A stretch of DNA of 64,000 nucleotides from Candidatus Thiodictyon syntrophicum (GCF_002813775.1 NZ_CP020370.1:3869501-3933500), one strand, 5' to 3'. Positions 8,715 through 19,180 are shown, numbered from the stretch's first letter. Made by a program: numbers and translations. Notes: generated by a model not told the origin, from the letters alone.

Positions 8715-11234
8715 ATGCACGCACCAAGTTTCTCCCGTCCTGACCGGCTCGCGCTGGCCGTCGCGCTGGCCTTGGCCGGTCCCGCGGCCCAGGCGGCCGT
8801 CGATTGTTCAGTCACGCAGCCCACGGACGACGGCACCGGCGGCACGATCGGCAGCCTCAGTTGGGCGATCATGACTGCGAACAAGGGCACGGCGCCGGAT
8901 ACCCCTTACTCCTCCGGTCATCCCGGCGGCGGCTGCGTCAACGACACCATCACCCTGACGACCGACGTCACCATTCAAGGGGTGATGAAGCGGTTGATCG
9001 ACGCCAATGTCAGCCTGCAAAGCGACAGTACCACCCGGACCCTGAGCGGCGGCGAGAGCTACCGCCCGCTGTTCGTGAAATCCGGCACGGTCACGATCAG
9101 GAACCTGAACCTCGCCAACGGCATGGCGCGCGGCGGTGCTGGCCACAAAGGCGGTGGCGGGGCCGGACTGGGTGGCGCCCTCTTCATCTATGGCGGGACC
9201 GTCACGGTCGAGAACGTCGCCCTCACCGGCAACGCGGCGGCAGGTGGAAACGCTTTCTGGGCTGGCGGTTTCGTGGGCGGTGGGGGGATGTTTGGACGCA
9301 GCCATTGGGGTGGCGGCGGTCTCTTCGGTGCCAGCACGGATCCCGATGGCGGCCGCGCCGGCTACGGCGGCCTGGGTGCTTACGGGGGCAGTGCCGGTAG
9401 CAACTATGACTCGCCCAACGGTGGCTTCGGAGGTGGCGGCTACAATGGCGACGGCGGCTTCGGCGGCGGCGGTGGCGGCTCCTACGGCGGCACAAGCGGC
9501 GGCGGCGGCTTCGGCGGCGGCGGCGGCTTCGGCTCCGTCTTTGGGATGTCCGGCATGGACCCCATCGGCACCGGCGGCGCCGCTGGCGGCTTCGGCGGTG
9601 GCGGTGGCGGCAGCACTTACGAGAACTGGGACACGGGGGCAAGCTCTGGCCTTGGCACCAACGGCGGCTTCGGGGGCGGCCGCGGCCTTGGCCTCTACGG
9701 CGGTGGCGGTGCTGGCCTCGGCGGCGCCATCTTCGTCAAACGCGGCAGCCTGGTCCTGAGGAACGTGAGCTTCGCCGGCAGCAGTGCCTTCCAGGGCACA
9801 TCCAGTGGTGCTGCCGCCACTGCAGGTCAGGGCCTGGGCGGCGCCATCTTCATCTGTACCAGCACCCAGGACGTCGGCTGTTCCGCCGGCATCGACGAGG
9901 CCAATTCATCCGGCGTGACCTTTAGCGGCGGGTCGGCGACCACGGCCCAGCCCGACCTGTTCTGGACCGAGGCCAGCGGCGGGGAGAACAGCACCGCGGG
10001 GATCACCGATGCCGCCGCCCCCTGCGGTCCAGGCATCGCCCTCCCCATAGGCCAATGGCAGATGCTGGCCCTGCCCTGCCAGCCTGTTGCCGGCCCGGCC
10101 AACGTCGCCAACGTACTGGGCAACGGCCCCACGGCCAACCTGGTCGGCGCCAATTACGGTTCCAGCGGTTGGCTGATGTATGACCTGCCGCTCACCGCGA
10201 GCGCCTATCGGGTGCTGACCAAACCGAGTGCGCTCAGGTCCGGCGCCGGCTACTGGATCAAGACCCTGGCGGCGCCGGTCGGGGGCAAGCTCGCCGTCAC
10301 GGGCAGCGCCACCCCGGTGACCACCGGCCTCACCGGCTGCCAGTCGGCCAACGGCTGCGTGGTGGTGCCGGTGCGTGCCGGCAGCGATCCGACCGGCTAT
10401 AAGCTGATCGGCAATCCCTTTCCCTATGATGTGGACTGGTCCAAGGTGCGGGTGCGGGTCAATGGCAGCACCATCTATACCCCTAGTGAGGCGGCCGCTG
10501 CCAACGTCCTGTCCAATCAGATCTGGATCTGGAATGGCAACACCTTCGAGTACTGGAGCGATGCCTTGTCCAGCCCGGGCAACCTGCAATATTTCAAGGC
10601 GTTCTGGGTCAAGGTGCTGCCCGGGGCAACGGACCAGACCATCGAGCTGCTGATCCCCGCCGAGGCATCCACGCTGCAACTGGGCGCGCTGCCGACGGGG
10701 TTCGCGGCACCGCTGGCCGCCGCGCCGGCGCGGCCCTGGTATCTGGCCTGGCTGGATGCGCTGATCCCGAGCGCCGCCGCCGCCGACCTGCCGGCGGGTG
10801 CCTGGGTGGTCCAGCTCAAGGTCGATGCCCCCAAGACCGGCTGGAAGGCCCAGGCCAGACTCGGTCAATGGCCGGATGCCGAACCGGGCTATGACCCCGC
10901 GGACCTCAGCGCCATGGCGCCCTTCGCCACGCCCTATCTGACCCTGGTCTATCCGCAACCCGCGTGGGGGCCGCGCAAGGGCGACTATGGCACCGACTTC
11001 CGCCCCGCCGACGGCTGGCCGGGCACCTGGAACCTGGAGTTGCGCACCGCTCCGGTGGGTTCGCAGGTGGTGCTGCACTGGACGGGCGACCCCGCCATCC
11101 TGGCACGCTCGCGTCTGACCGACCGGCAGACCGGCAAGGTGATCAATGCGAACGATCCCGCGTACGCCAACGGTTACCCCCTCACCCTCACCACCAAGGT
11201 GCGCTCACTGACCTGGGACTATCTGGGTAACTGA
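8715..11234 (+). CDS. secreted Gly-rich beta-helix-like protein
   Basis: An 839-residue protein with a Sec signal peptide (residues 1-27, cleavage after AAQA). Residues 28-170 resemble polymorphic outer-membrane/parallel beta-helix repeats (IRNLNLANGMARGG, VENVALTGNAAAGG). Residues 170-375 are extremely Gly-rich (FGGGGG and YGGGG runs), followed by another repeat unit. From about 440 to 660 there is a domain with WQMLALPCQPV, GAGYWIKTL and YKLIGNPFPYDVDW, like the LIGNPF domains of surface proteins. No C-terminal sorting signal or autotransporter barrel is evident. A GGAA ribosome binding site precedes the ATG. It is tightly linked to the sulfotransferase, making it a candidate surface structure or modification substrate. 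Confidence 0.75.
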   Translation: MHAPSFSRPDRLALAVALALAGPAAQAAVDCSVTQPTDDGTGGTIGSLSWAIMTANKGTAPDTPYSSGHPGGGCVNDTITLTTDVTIQGVMKRLIDANVSLQSDSTTRTLSGGESYRPLFVKSGTVTIRNLNLANGMARGGAGHKGGGGAGLGGALFIYGGTVTVENVALTGNAAAGGNAFWAGGFVGGGGMFGRSHWGGGGLFGASTDPDGGRAGYGGLGAYGGSAGSNYDSPNGGFGGGGYNGDGGFGGGGGGSYGGTSGGGGFGGGGGFGSVFGMSGMDPIGTGGAAGGFGGGGGGSTYENWDTGASSGLGTNGGFGGGRGLGLYGGGGAGLGGAIFVKRGSLVLRNVSFAGSSAFQGTSSGAAATAGQGLGGAIFICTSTQDVGCSAGIDEANSSGVTFSGGSATTAQPDLFWTEASGGENSTAGITDAAAPCGPGIALPIGQWQMLALPCQPVAGPANVANVLGNGPTANLVGANYGSSGWLMYDLPLTASAYRVLTKPSALRSGAGYWIKTLAAPVGGKLAVTGSATPVTTGLTGCQSANGCVVVPVRAGSDPTGYKLIGNPFPYDVDWSKVRVRVNGSTIYTPSEAAAANVLSNQIWIWNGNTFEYWSDALSSPGNLQYFKAFWVKVLPGATDQTIELLIPAEASTLQLGALPTGFAAPLAAAPARPWYLAWLDALIPSAAAADLPAGAWVVQLKVDAPKTGWKAQARLGQWPDAEPGYDPADLSAMAPFATPYLTLVYPQPAWGPRKGDYGTDFRPADGWPGTWNLELRTAPVGSQVVLHWTGDPAILARSRLTDRQTGKVINANDPAYANGYPLTLTTKVRSLTWDYLGN

Positions 11235-11242
11235 GCCGGGCC

Positions 11243-11269
11243 GGGCGCGCCGGGCGCTTCGGCGCGCCC
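11243..11269 (+). terminator. GC hairpin after the Gly-rich protein gene
   Basis: GGGCGCGCC (11243-11251) pairs with GGCGCGCCC (11261-11269) over a 9-base loop, starting 8 bases past the stop. There is no U-tract, so it may attenuate or stabilise the mRNA rather than end transcription. Confidence 0.5.
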
Positions 11270-11317
11270 GCGCTCCTCTGTCCGCGACTGACCCCTTCAC
11301 CGACGAGAACCATAGCG

Positions 11318-11500
11318 ATGTACACACCCGTTGACGACGCCACCCCGGACGCCGCCGCGCCCACCGATGCCGAGCGCCGCGCGGCCTTGCGCACACTCGG
11401 CGCCCTGGCGGCCCTGACCCCGCCGGCGGTGCTCACCCTGCTGCTATCGCCGCGCGCCTCGGCGGCGTCCATCACCGATCTGCCAGAGATGCCTGGCTAG
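11318..11500 (+). CDS. 60-residue exportable small peptide, possible modification substrate
   Basis: The predicted product has an acidic, proline/alanine-rich start, an Arg-Arg pair at residues 20-21, a long hydrophobic stretch (residues 22-43, with ALRTLGALAALTPPAVLTLL) and an Ala-x-Ala site at 47-49. This leaves a short tail, ASITDLPEMPG. It therefore looks like a Tat- or Sec-exported peptide precursor with a very small mature part. It lies 17 bases before the PqqD/HPr-kinase-like gene. PqqD domains act as peptide chaperones in several RiPP systems, so the context suggests a modified peptide, but no family match is claimed. The start could be wrong; the ribosome binding site is weak. Confidence 0.6.
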   Translation: MYTPVDDATPDAAAPTDAERRAALRTLGALAALTPPAVLTLLLSPRASAASITDLPEMPG

Positions 11501-11517
11501 GGCGAGGGCCGGGCATC

Positions 11518-12705
11518 ATGCTCCATACCACACTTGGCACGAGCCGTTTGCTGGCGCGCCCGGGCGACCGCCGGCTCTGGTTGCTGGATGCCGCGACCGC
11601 TGCACTGTGGGACCTGCACGCGGCGGGCTGGGCGCCGGCGCCGCTGGCCGCGCTGCTGGTAGAGCGCTTCGGGCTGAACACGGGCGAGGCCCGCGACTAT
11701 CTCGACAATTTGCGCGGACATTGGCGCGCCGCCGGTTTGCTCGCGGACGCGCCCGCCGGGCTGGCGGTGCCGGTGCAGTCCTTACCGACCCTGTCCCCGC
11801 CCGACGGCGCGCCGCCACTGCCCGGGGCCTGGCGGCTGCGGGTGGCGCAACGGACACTGACGCTCGCAATCACCGATGACGCCTTGGGCGCCTGCCTCGC
11901 CCCGCTGCTTGCTCCCTTGATGGTGCCGCTGCCGATCCCGGACCAGCCCGATCGGGGGCGGCCCAGCGATGGCCTTATTCTGGATGGTACGGTCTCGCAC
12001 TGGTCCTTCACCGCCAACGGCCGGGTCTGGGAGACGGGGCACGGCCGCGACGGCGCACTGGTGGCCATGCTGCACGGCCTGACCGAGTTCGGCTGCCGCA
12101 CCAGCGAGCGCCTGCTGGTGGTGCATGGCGGCGGACTGGTCGCGCCCGACGGGCGTGCGTTCCTGTTGGTCGCGCCCGGCGGCTCCGGCAAGAGCACCCT
12201 GACCGCGGCACTCAATGCCGCGGGCTACGGGCTGCTCAGCGACGACGTGGTCCCGGTGACCCCGGACGGCGAATTGGTGGGACTGGGGTTGCCGCTGTGT
12301 CTGAAGCCCGGCAGTTGGCCGGTGTTGGCGGGGTGCCGACCGGACCTGGCCCAGGCGCCGACCGTGCAGCGCCTGGGCCAGTCGGTGCGTTTCCTGCCGC
12401 CCTGCGGGCGGGCGGCGACCGGTCTGCGGGCGCCGGCCCTGTTTCTGTTTCCGCGCTTTCGACCCGGCCGGGCGCCCCGCTGCGAGCCGCTGACGCCCGC
12501 GCGGGCACTGCAAGGCATCATCGAGGCCGAGGCGGTGATCCGCGATCTGACCCAGATCAAGCTCGAGGCCCTGGCACGCTGGGTGAGTAAGGTGCCGGCC
12601 TATGCCGTCAGCTATCCGGACCTCGACCAGGGTCTGGCGCTGGTACGCGACCTCCTCAATGACCGTGACTCACGCGAGTACGACGCCCATGGCACATCGG
12701 CTTAG
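11518..12705 (+). CDS. PqqD-like domain fused to HPr-kinase-like P-loop kinase
   Basis: A 395-residue protein. Residues 1-80 fit a PqqD-type peptide-binding domain (RRLWLLDAATAALWDLHAAG, then ARDYLDNLRGHWRAAGLL). From about residue 195 there is an HprK-related kinase: VVHGGGLVAPDGRAFLLVAP, a Walker A loop GGSGKST at about 221-228, and the acidic motif YGLLSDDVVPV. HprK-related enzymes in peptide clusters phosphorylate or otherwise modify serine residues, and here the two domains are fused. It lies between the small exportable peptide and a nucleotidyltransferase, overlapping the latter. Fold assignment is strong; substrate and reaction are inferred. Confidence 0.82.
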   Translation: MLHTTLGTSRLLARPGDRRLWLLDAATAALWDLHAAGWAPAPLAALLVERFGLNTGEARDYLDNLRGHWRAAGLLADAPAGLAVPVQSLPTLSPPDGAPPLPGAWRLRVAQRTLTLAITDDALGACLAPLLAPLMVPLPIPDQPDRGRPSDGLILDGTVSHWSFTANGRVWETGHGRDGALVAMLHGLTEFGCRTSERLLVVHGGGLVAPDGRAFLLVAPGGSGKSTLTAALNAAGYGLLSDDVVPVTPDGELVGLGLPLCLKPGSWPVLAGCRPDLAQAPTVQRLGQSVRFLPPCGRAATGLRAPALFLFPRFRPGRAPRCEPLTPARALQGIIEAEAVIRDLTQIKLEALARWVSKVPAYAVSYPDLDQGLALVRDLLNDRDSREYDAHGTSA

Positions 12706-13753
12706 GATCACCCGCTGGTCCGATCTCGCCGCCCTGCTCGATCCGGTCGGGCATTGCGCGGACCCGCTGACGGAGGGGCGTGCCCTCGACTGGGAGGGGA
12801 TTTACGGGCTGGCCGCCGCCCGCTTGGTGGCCCCCACCCTCTATGCCGTACTGGCGGCACGAGAGCGGCTGGACGCGGTGCCGACCCCGGTGCGCGCCGC
12901 CCTGGCGGAACTTCATCGGCTCAATGACGCGCGCAATGCGCGGCTGCGTGCGGTCCTGCGTGACACGGTGCGCTACCTGAACGCGGCCGGGATCGAGCCG
13001 CTCCTGCTCAAGGGGTCGATCGCCCTGCTGCCCGATCAATACCCGCAGGCGGCGGCGCGCATGATGAGCGATCTGGACCTGGCGCTGGTCAACGCGCCGG
13101 CCGAGCACGGCGAGGCCGTGTTGCGGGCGGGCGGCTATTTCGATGCACCCAATGTCGATCCGGCGGATTATGCCGCATTTCATCATGTCGCCCCCCTGTT
13201 TCATCCCAGCGGCGACGGTTATGTGGAACTGCATCGCGGGATGCTGCCCGCGTCAGTGCCTGCGCAAGCGCTCCCGCTGGCGCGGGTGTGCGGCGCAGCG
13301 CAGCCGCTTGACTGGGACGGGCTGCGGTTGTGGGTGCCATCCCTGGAGCATCGGCTGCTGCATAATGCGTTGCACCATCAGGTGGCTGATGGGGGCTTAC
13401 GCGCTGGGCATCGCGCCTTGCGCCAACTGTTGGAGTTTGCGCAACTGCGGGCGCTGCCGGGCGCCGCGGGGATCGCTTGGCCGGGCCTGCTCGCCGCGCT
13501 CGATCGGGTGGGGCACGGCGTTGCGGTGCGCGCCTATCTGCTCGCGGTGCAACGGTTGTTCGGCCAACCGTTGCCGGCCGGCGTCAGGCCCGGTGTCAGG
13601 GCCCATTGGTCGCAGTGCCTTGCTTGGCTGCGCATCGCGCTGCCGCGCCTGGCGCCGCAATTCGATCTGGTCGGCCGCCTGCACAACCTGCCCCAGCGCC
13701 TGATCACGCCGAGTTGGTATCCGCAGAAGATTCGTTCCCTGTGTCAGCGGTGA
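12689..13753 (+). CDS. nucleotidyltransferase-family protein
   Basis: Belongs to the uncharacterised nucleotidyltransferase group often encoded with HprK-like kinases. The signature is LLKGSIALLPDQYPQAAARMMSDLDLAL (core KGSIALL, then MSDLDL with the metal-binding Asp pair), about residue 112-140. Later motifs are HHVAPLFHPSGDGYVELHRGM and the His-rich LEHRLLHNALHHQ. I chose the ATG at 12689 (354 residues), overlapping the kinase stop by 17 bases; in-frame starts at 12659 and 12602 are possible. It ends the plus-strand cluster. Nucleotidyl transfer is inferred from the fold. Confidence 0.82.
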   Translation: MAHRLRITRWSDLAALLDPVGHCADPLTEGRALDWEGIYGLAAARLVAPTLYAVLAARERLDAVPTPVRAALAELHRLNDARNARLRAVLRDTVRYLNAAGIEPLLLKGSIALLPDQYPQAAARMMSDLDLALVNAPAEHGEAVLRAGGYFDAPNVDPADYAAFHHVAPLFHPSGDGYVELHRGMLPASVPAQALPLARVCGAAQPLDWDGLRLWVPSLEHRLLHNALHHQVADGGLRAGHRALRQLLEFAQLRALPGAAGIAWPGLLAALDRVGHGVAVRAYLLAVQRLFGQPLPAGVRPGVRAHWSQCLAWLRIALPRLAPQFDLVGRLHNLPQRLITPSWYPQKIRSLCQR

Positions 13754-14053
13754 TTGCCCGGGCGGTGGGCCGACGGCCTCCCGGGTGCGCGGCCTCAGGC
13801 GCGGATCACCTTTCAGATCGAATTCCTGGGGAATCGGGGGGGGGGAATCGGGGGGGAATCGGGGACGCACCACGATTATTCGCGGCCTCCTCCCCGATGA
13901 ACCGCTCAAGCGCAAGCGCACGCAGCACCGGGCCCGAATTGCGATCCGGGCGGGGGGCGGATCGGCGAAGCGGCGCCGTGCGGCATGGCTGACTCGGCAG
14001 CGGTTCACGGCGGACGGATCCGCGACCGGCGCCCTGCCGGCCGATCGGGTGGT
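13754..14053. other. gene-free stretch with poly-G tracts
   Basis: Between the nucleotidyltransferase and a convergent PIN toxin gene. It contains closely spaced runs of 10 and 7 guanines at about 13837-13863 within AATCGGGG repeats. No gene or terminator with a U-tract was recognised. Confidence 0.55.
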
Positions 14054-14467
14054 TCATGGTTCGACTGGTTCGAGAAACGGGTTGACGACGGTCAATCCGG
14101 GGCCCACAACCTGGCCGTGCTGCAAGTCTTCGGAATAAACGATAGCGCAGCCGGCTTCTTGGGCTGCGGCGACAATCAGGCTGTCGTAGTACGAGAAGCC
14201 GAAACGCTGTGCGACATCGAGCGCGCGCAGGACCGTCGAGGGTGCCAACGGATGGAGTGGGCAGTCGCCGATGAGCCGTAGCAGGACATCGCGGATCGCT
14301 GGGACCTCGTAGCCGAGCTTGCGGCGCATCACGTTGGCCACCTCCCCAAGGACCTGGGTGGAGATCAGACCACCGCTGGCCAGCAGTTCCAGTGCTCTGC
14401 GCTGCTTGGATTCGTCCTTGCTCAGACTGTAGAGGACGACATTGGAGTCGATGAAGCTACCGGGCAT
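14054..14467 (-). CDS. PIN-domain toxin (VapC-like RNase)
   Basis: A 137-residue PIN protein. The first catalytic Asp is in SFIDSNVVLYSLSKDE (residue about 6), a conserved Glu in ISTQVLGEVANVMRRK, and the distal Asp pair in FGFSYYDSLIVAAAQEAGC and VYSEDLQHGQVV. All four acidic positions of active PIN RNases are present, so the toxin should be functional. I placed the start at the ATG at 14467 because it lies inside the end of the antitoxin gene with an 11-base overlap; the longer frame to 14521 adds unrelated sequence. Target RNA is unknown. Confidence 0.88.
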   Translation of the reverse strand: MPGSFIDSNVVLYSLSKDESKQRRALELLASGGLISTQVLGEVANVMRRKLGYEVPAIRDVLLRLIGDCPLHPLAPSTVLRALDVAQRFGFSYYDSLIVAAAQEAGCAIVYSEDLQHGQVVGPGLTVVNPFLEPVEP

Positions 14468-14678
14468 TGGCTTCGTCCCGATCGAAGACGAAGTTACCGA
14501 AGTCCTTTCGATAGGGCGCAAAAAACGCCATTAATTCTGATAACCCAGCGTCGCTGGAGGCAACCGCAGGGGCCCTGGGGTGGCGAGTCTTGAGATAGCC
14601 GATGAAGTCCAGGACCTCGGCCTGCAGGGCCTCGGGCAGCTCGGTTGCTTCATGGGCGATCAGATCGACGGCGTTCAT
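14457..14678 (-). CDS. antitoxin of the PIN toxin pair (DUF2281-like)
   Basis: A 73-residue acidic protein with an N-terminal helical segment (AHEATELPEALQAEVLDFIGYLKTR) typical of DUF2281-like antitoxins, and a C-terminal tail FFAPYRKDFGNFVFDRDEANAR likely to bind the toxin. It overlaps the downstream PIN gene by 11 bases, so the two are coupled. No DNA-binding motif is obvious. Confidence 0.78.
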   Translation of the reverse strand: MNAVDLIAHEATELPEALQAEVLDFIGYLKTRHPRAPAVASSDAGLSELMAFFAPYRKDFGNFVFDRDEANAR

Positions 14679-14853
14679 AGATGGGCTCCGGGGACGGGGT
14701 ATCGGGGTCAGAACGATTTTACGATATCGGGTCCAGACTTCATTTCAGTGATTATGCCTCGTCCGCCAGCCCACCGTAGCGGCGAATACCGAAGCTACCC
14801 CTCCCGCTCACCCGCGACGCGGCATGTTGAGAGCAATTGGATTTCCTCGATGC

Positions 14854-15216
14854 CTAATAGGCGAAGCAGTCCCCGAAATTGAGGGCCGCGGGGTTTATGC
14901 CTTTTCCCCACCGCTCATAAGCCCGCGCAATGCGCCGGGCCGAGGTTGCGGTCACAGGCACCACTTCGAGGCCAAGGCCATCGTCACCGTAGAGAAAATC
15001 CTGGCTGCGCGCAACGCTCGGCCCGGCCGTGGGGGACGCGGACGCCCGTAATGCCTCTAACAGCGTCCGCCGGGTTTTCTTGTCCGGCGCTGTCTTGATG
15101 GGGACCAGACGAACGGTTGCATGACCGTTGCGGGTCAGAATGACCTCATCTCCAGCGTCGGCGCGTCGCACCAGGTCCGGTAGTTGCCCCTTGGCCTCGG
15201 TTACTGAAACTTGCAT
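14854..15216 (-). pseudogene. Phd-type antitoxin fused in frame to a VapC C-terminal remnant
   Basis: The first 80 residues are a complete Phd/YefM antitoxin (VSVTEAKGQLPDLVRRADAG, then GHATVRLVP and RSQDFLYGDDG). The frame then runs straight into the last third of a PIN toxin: LEVVPVTATSARRIARAY and NPAALNFGDCFAY, where it stops. Normally the antitoxin ends near DFLYDEDG and a separate toxin follows. Here the toxin's N-terminal Asp and middle part are missing, which is best explained by a deletion joining the two genes. A GGAG lies 6 bases before the ATG at 15216, so that start is preferred over those at 15228 and 15288. It may still act as an antitoxin. Confidence 0.8.
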
Positions 15217-15328
15217 CGGTATCTCCATGGGCAATTCCGACGACAGTCTACTCAATTCAACTCTTAGCCGGAACATAGGGTCAAGCAAGACCCGACCCAG
15301 AATCTCCGACTGGCCCGCCGCTCGCCAT

Positions 15329-15652
15329 TCAGCCCTGACTCAGATCGTCGCGAACCAGCGGTTGCGCCACCAGCTTTACCCCCAGGGCCTGGCATACGCG
15401 GCTCACGGTCTCGAAGCGCGGCTGCGCATTCGGGCGCAACGCCTTGTACAGCGCCTCGCGCGTAAGGCCGGAGGCCTTCGCGATCTCGGTCATTCCGCGC
15501 GCGCGGGCGACGATCCCCAAGGCATGCGCCAACTCGGCCGGATCGCCCTCCTCGATCACCAGGGTCAGGTAAGCGGCCATGTCCTCGTCGTCCTTCAGAT
15601 GCTCGGCCGGATCGAAGTCGGGCAGGTCGGCAATGCGGATCTTATCAGTCAT
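15329..15652 (-). CDS. addiction-module antidote protein (HI1420-type HTH)
   Basis: A 107-residue Xre-like protein of the HI1420 antidote group: DLPDFDPAEHLKDDEDMAAYL, then MTEIAKASGLTREALYKALRPNAQPRFETVSRVCQALGVKL, whose recognition helix is GLTREALYKALR. It normally follows a RelE/ParE toxin gene. Only a short unrecognised tail of about 27 codons before 15656 remains upstream, next to MITE-like elements, so the toxin seems lost or replaced. Confidence 0.82.
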   Translation of the reverse strand: MTDKIRIADLPDFDPAEHLKDDEDMAAYLTLVIEEGDPAELAHALGIVARARGMTEIAKASGLTREALYKALRPNAQPRFETVSRVCQALGVKLVAQPLVRDDLSQG

Positions 15653-15817
15653 GGCTTATTCCTCGATCACCGTTTGATCGCGAACATAGGCACTACTGTA
15701 ATCGAGCGATGATAGGCGATCAAGCCTGATGGTCCGCCGCACTTCGGCGTCCGGGCCAAGCAGGCGCGGGAGGCCGAGCGGGGGCTCCGGGCGCTGCTGG
15801 AAGCGGTTCGCACCGGC

Positions 15818-15940
15818 GGCCTTGATCATCGTGCCGGCCGGCGGCCACCTGCTGGAGTCCAAGGCTTCAGCCTTGGTCTTGCCCATCCAAGGCGGAAGCC
15901 TTGAACTAGGTCCGGGGGTGGCCGGAACGATGATCAAGGC
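15818..15940. repeat. MITE-like element A
   Basis: About 123 bp bounded by GGCCTTGATCAT-N4-CCGGCC and its inverted copy ending ATGATCAAGGC, the same termini as the insertion sequence at 5487-7402, but with no coding capacity. An internal hairpin pairs AAGGCTTCAGCCTTGG-like sequence with CCAAGGCGGAAGCCTT. No perfect target duplication is visible. Confidence 0.8.
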
Positions 15941-15947
15941 GAACCAG

Positions 15948-16131
15948 GGCCTCGATCATCATTCCGGCCACTAGGAGCGCCGCACCCCAGTGCGGCGCGG
16001 CCTATCCGCAGAACGCAACGCCGCGGTCGCTCGCGAGGCCGCGCCGCACTGGGGTGCGGCGCTCCCATCGTCCGCGCGGGCTTAAGCGCGTGCGCTCGCC
16101 GGTGCGGCTTGGCCGGGGTTATGATCAAGGC
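15948..16131. repeat. MITE-like element B with nested palindrome
   Basis: About 184 bp, starting 7 bases after element A, with degenerate forms of the same termini (GGCCTCGATCAT at the left, ATGATCAAGGC at the right). Nested at 15974-16066 is the long GC palindrome GGAGCGCCGCACCCCAGTGC, a family also found at 33000-33097. It ends 13 bases from the purA stop, so it may act in purA mRNA 3' processing. Confidence 0.8.
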
Positions 16132-16143
16132 TAATTCACCACA

Positions 16144-18749
<2,606 letters not shown>

Positions 18750-18762
18750 CGACACCACTTCA

Positions 18763-18783
18763 GTAGGGTCCGCTGTGCGGACC
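18763..18783. repeat. GTAGGGTCCGCTGTGCGGACC repeat, half copy
   Basis: Single arm of a dispersed palindromic family (GGTCCGCACAGCGGACCC), 14 bases upstream of the hisZ start. Full two-armed copies are at 20965-21020 and 28283-28340; another half copy overlaps the mutS stop at 47991-48011. Confidence 0.85.
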
Positions 18784-18871
18784 GATAGAGACACGAGCCC
18801 CCAACCCCCCGCCCCCCTGGTGCAGAAGTTGGGGTACGGGGGTCTGAACCGCGACGCCGAACCCGCGCCGC

Positions 18872-19054
18872 TCAGTTGACCAGATATAAGAGTCCCACCC
18901 CGACGACCATGCTGATGAGCCCGGTCAACCGCAGGGGGCCGTCGCGCTCCCCGGCCACCGCCAGCAGGGCGCGCCGAAAGCTCACGGGGCTCAGGAAGGG
19001 CCAGACGCCCTCCAGGACGAAGAGCAGCGCCATCGCGATCAGAAGTTCATGCAC
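18872..19054 (-). CDS. DUF2065 small inner-membrane protein
   Basis: A 60-residue membrane protein (YjeT-like) with two hydrophobic segments, ELLIAMALLFVLEGVWPFL and LTGLISMVVGVGLLYLV. It carries the family motif EGVWPFLSP and the basic loop FRRALLAVAGERDGPLR. The start is the GTG at 19054; the frame continues further upstream but that part is not family-like. DUF2065 genes are typically found between hflC and hisZ/purA, but no hflC is present upstream here. Function unknown. Confidence 0.85.
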   Translation of the reverse strand: MHELLIAMALLFVLEGVWPFLSPVSFRRALLAVAGERDGPLRLTGLISMVVGVGLLYLVN

Positions 19055-19180
19055 CAGAGTCAGGCATCGCGCCGGTTGGACAGGGACCCCAGACCGCCGA
19101 CCCGTGCCGCACGGCCCCCGGGAGTCCCCGAAGAGCGTTTCAAGCCCGGCAGTGTTCCAGACCTGGGGGCGTTTGTCCAA

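Noticed and set aside
13837-13863. Poly-G tracts as phase-variation sites
   Set aside because: They lie between genes, not within a coding frame or an evident promoter spacer.
15656-15760. A toxin gene upstream of the HI1420-type antidote
   Set aside because: The short open tail before the antidote start has no RelE/ParE pattern and is interrupted by the MITE-like elements.
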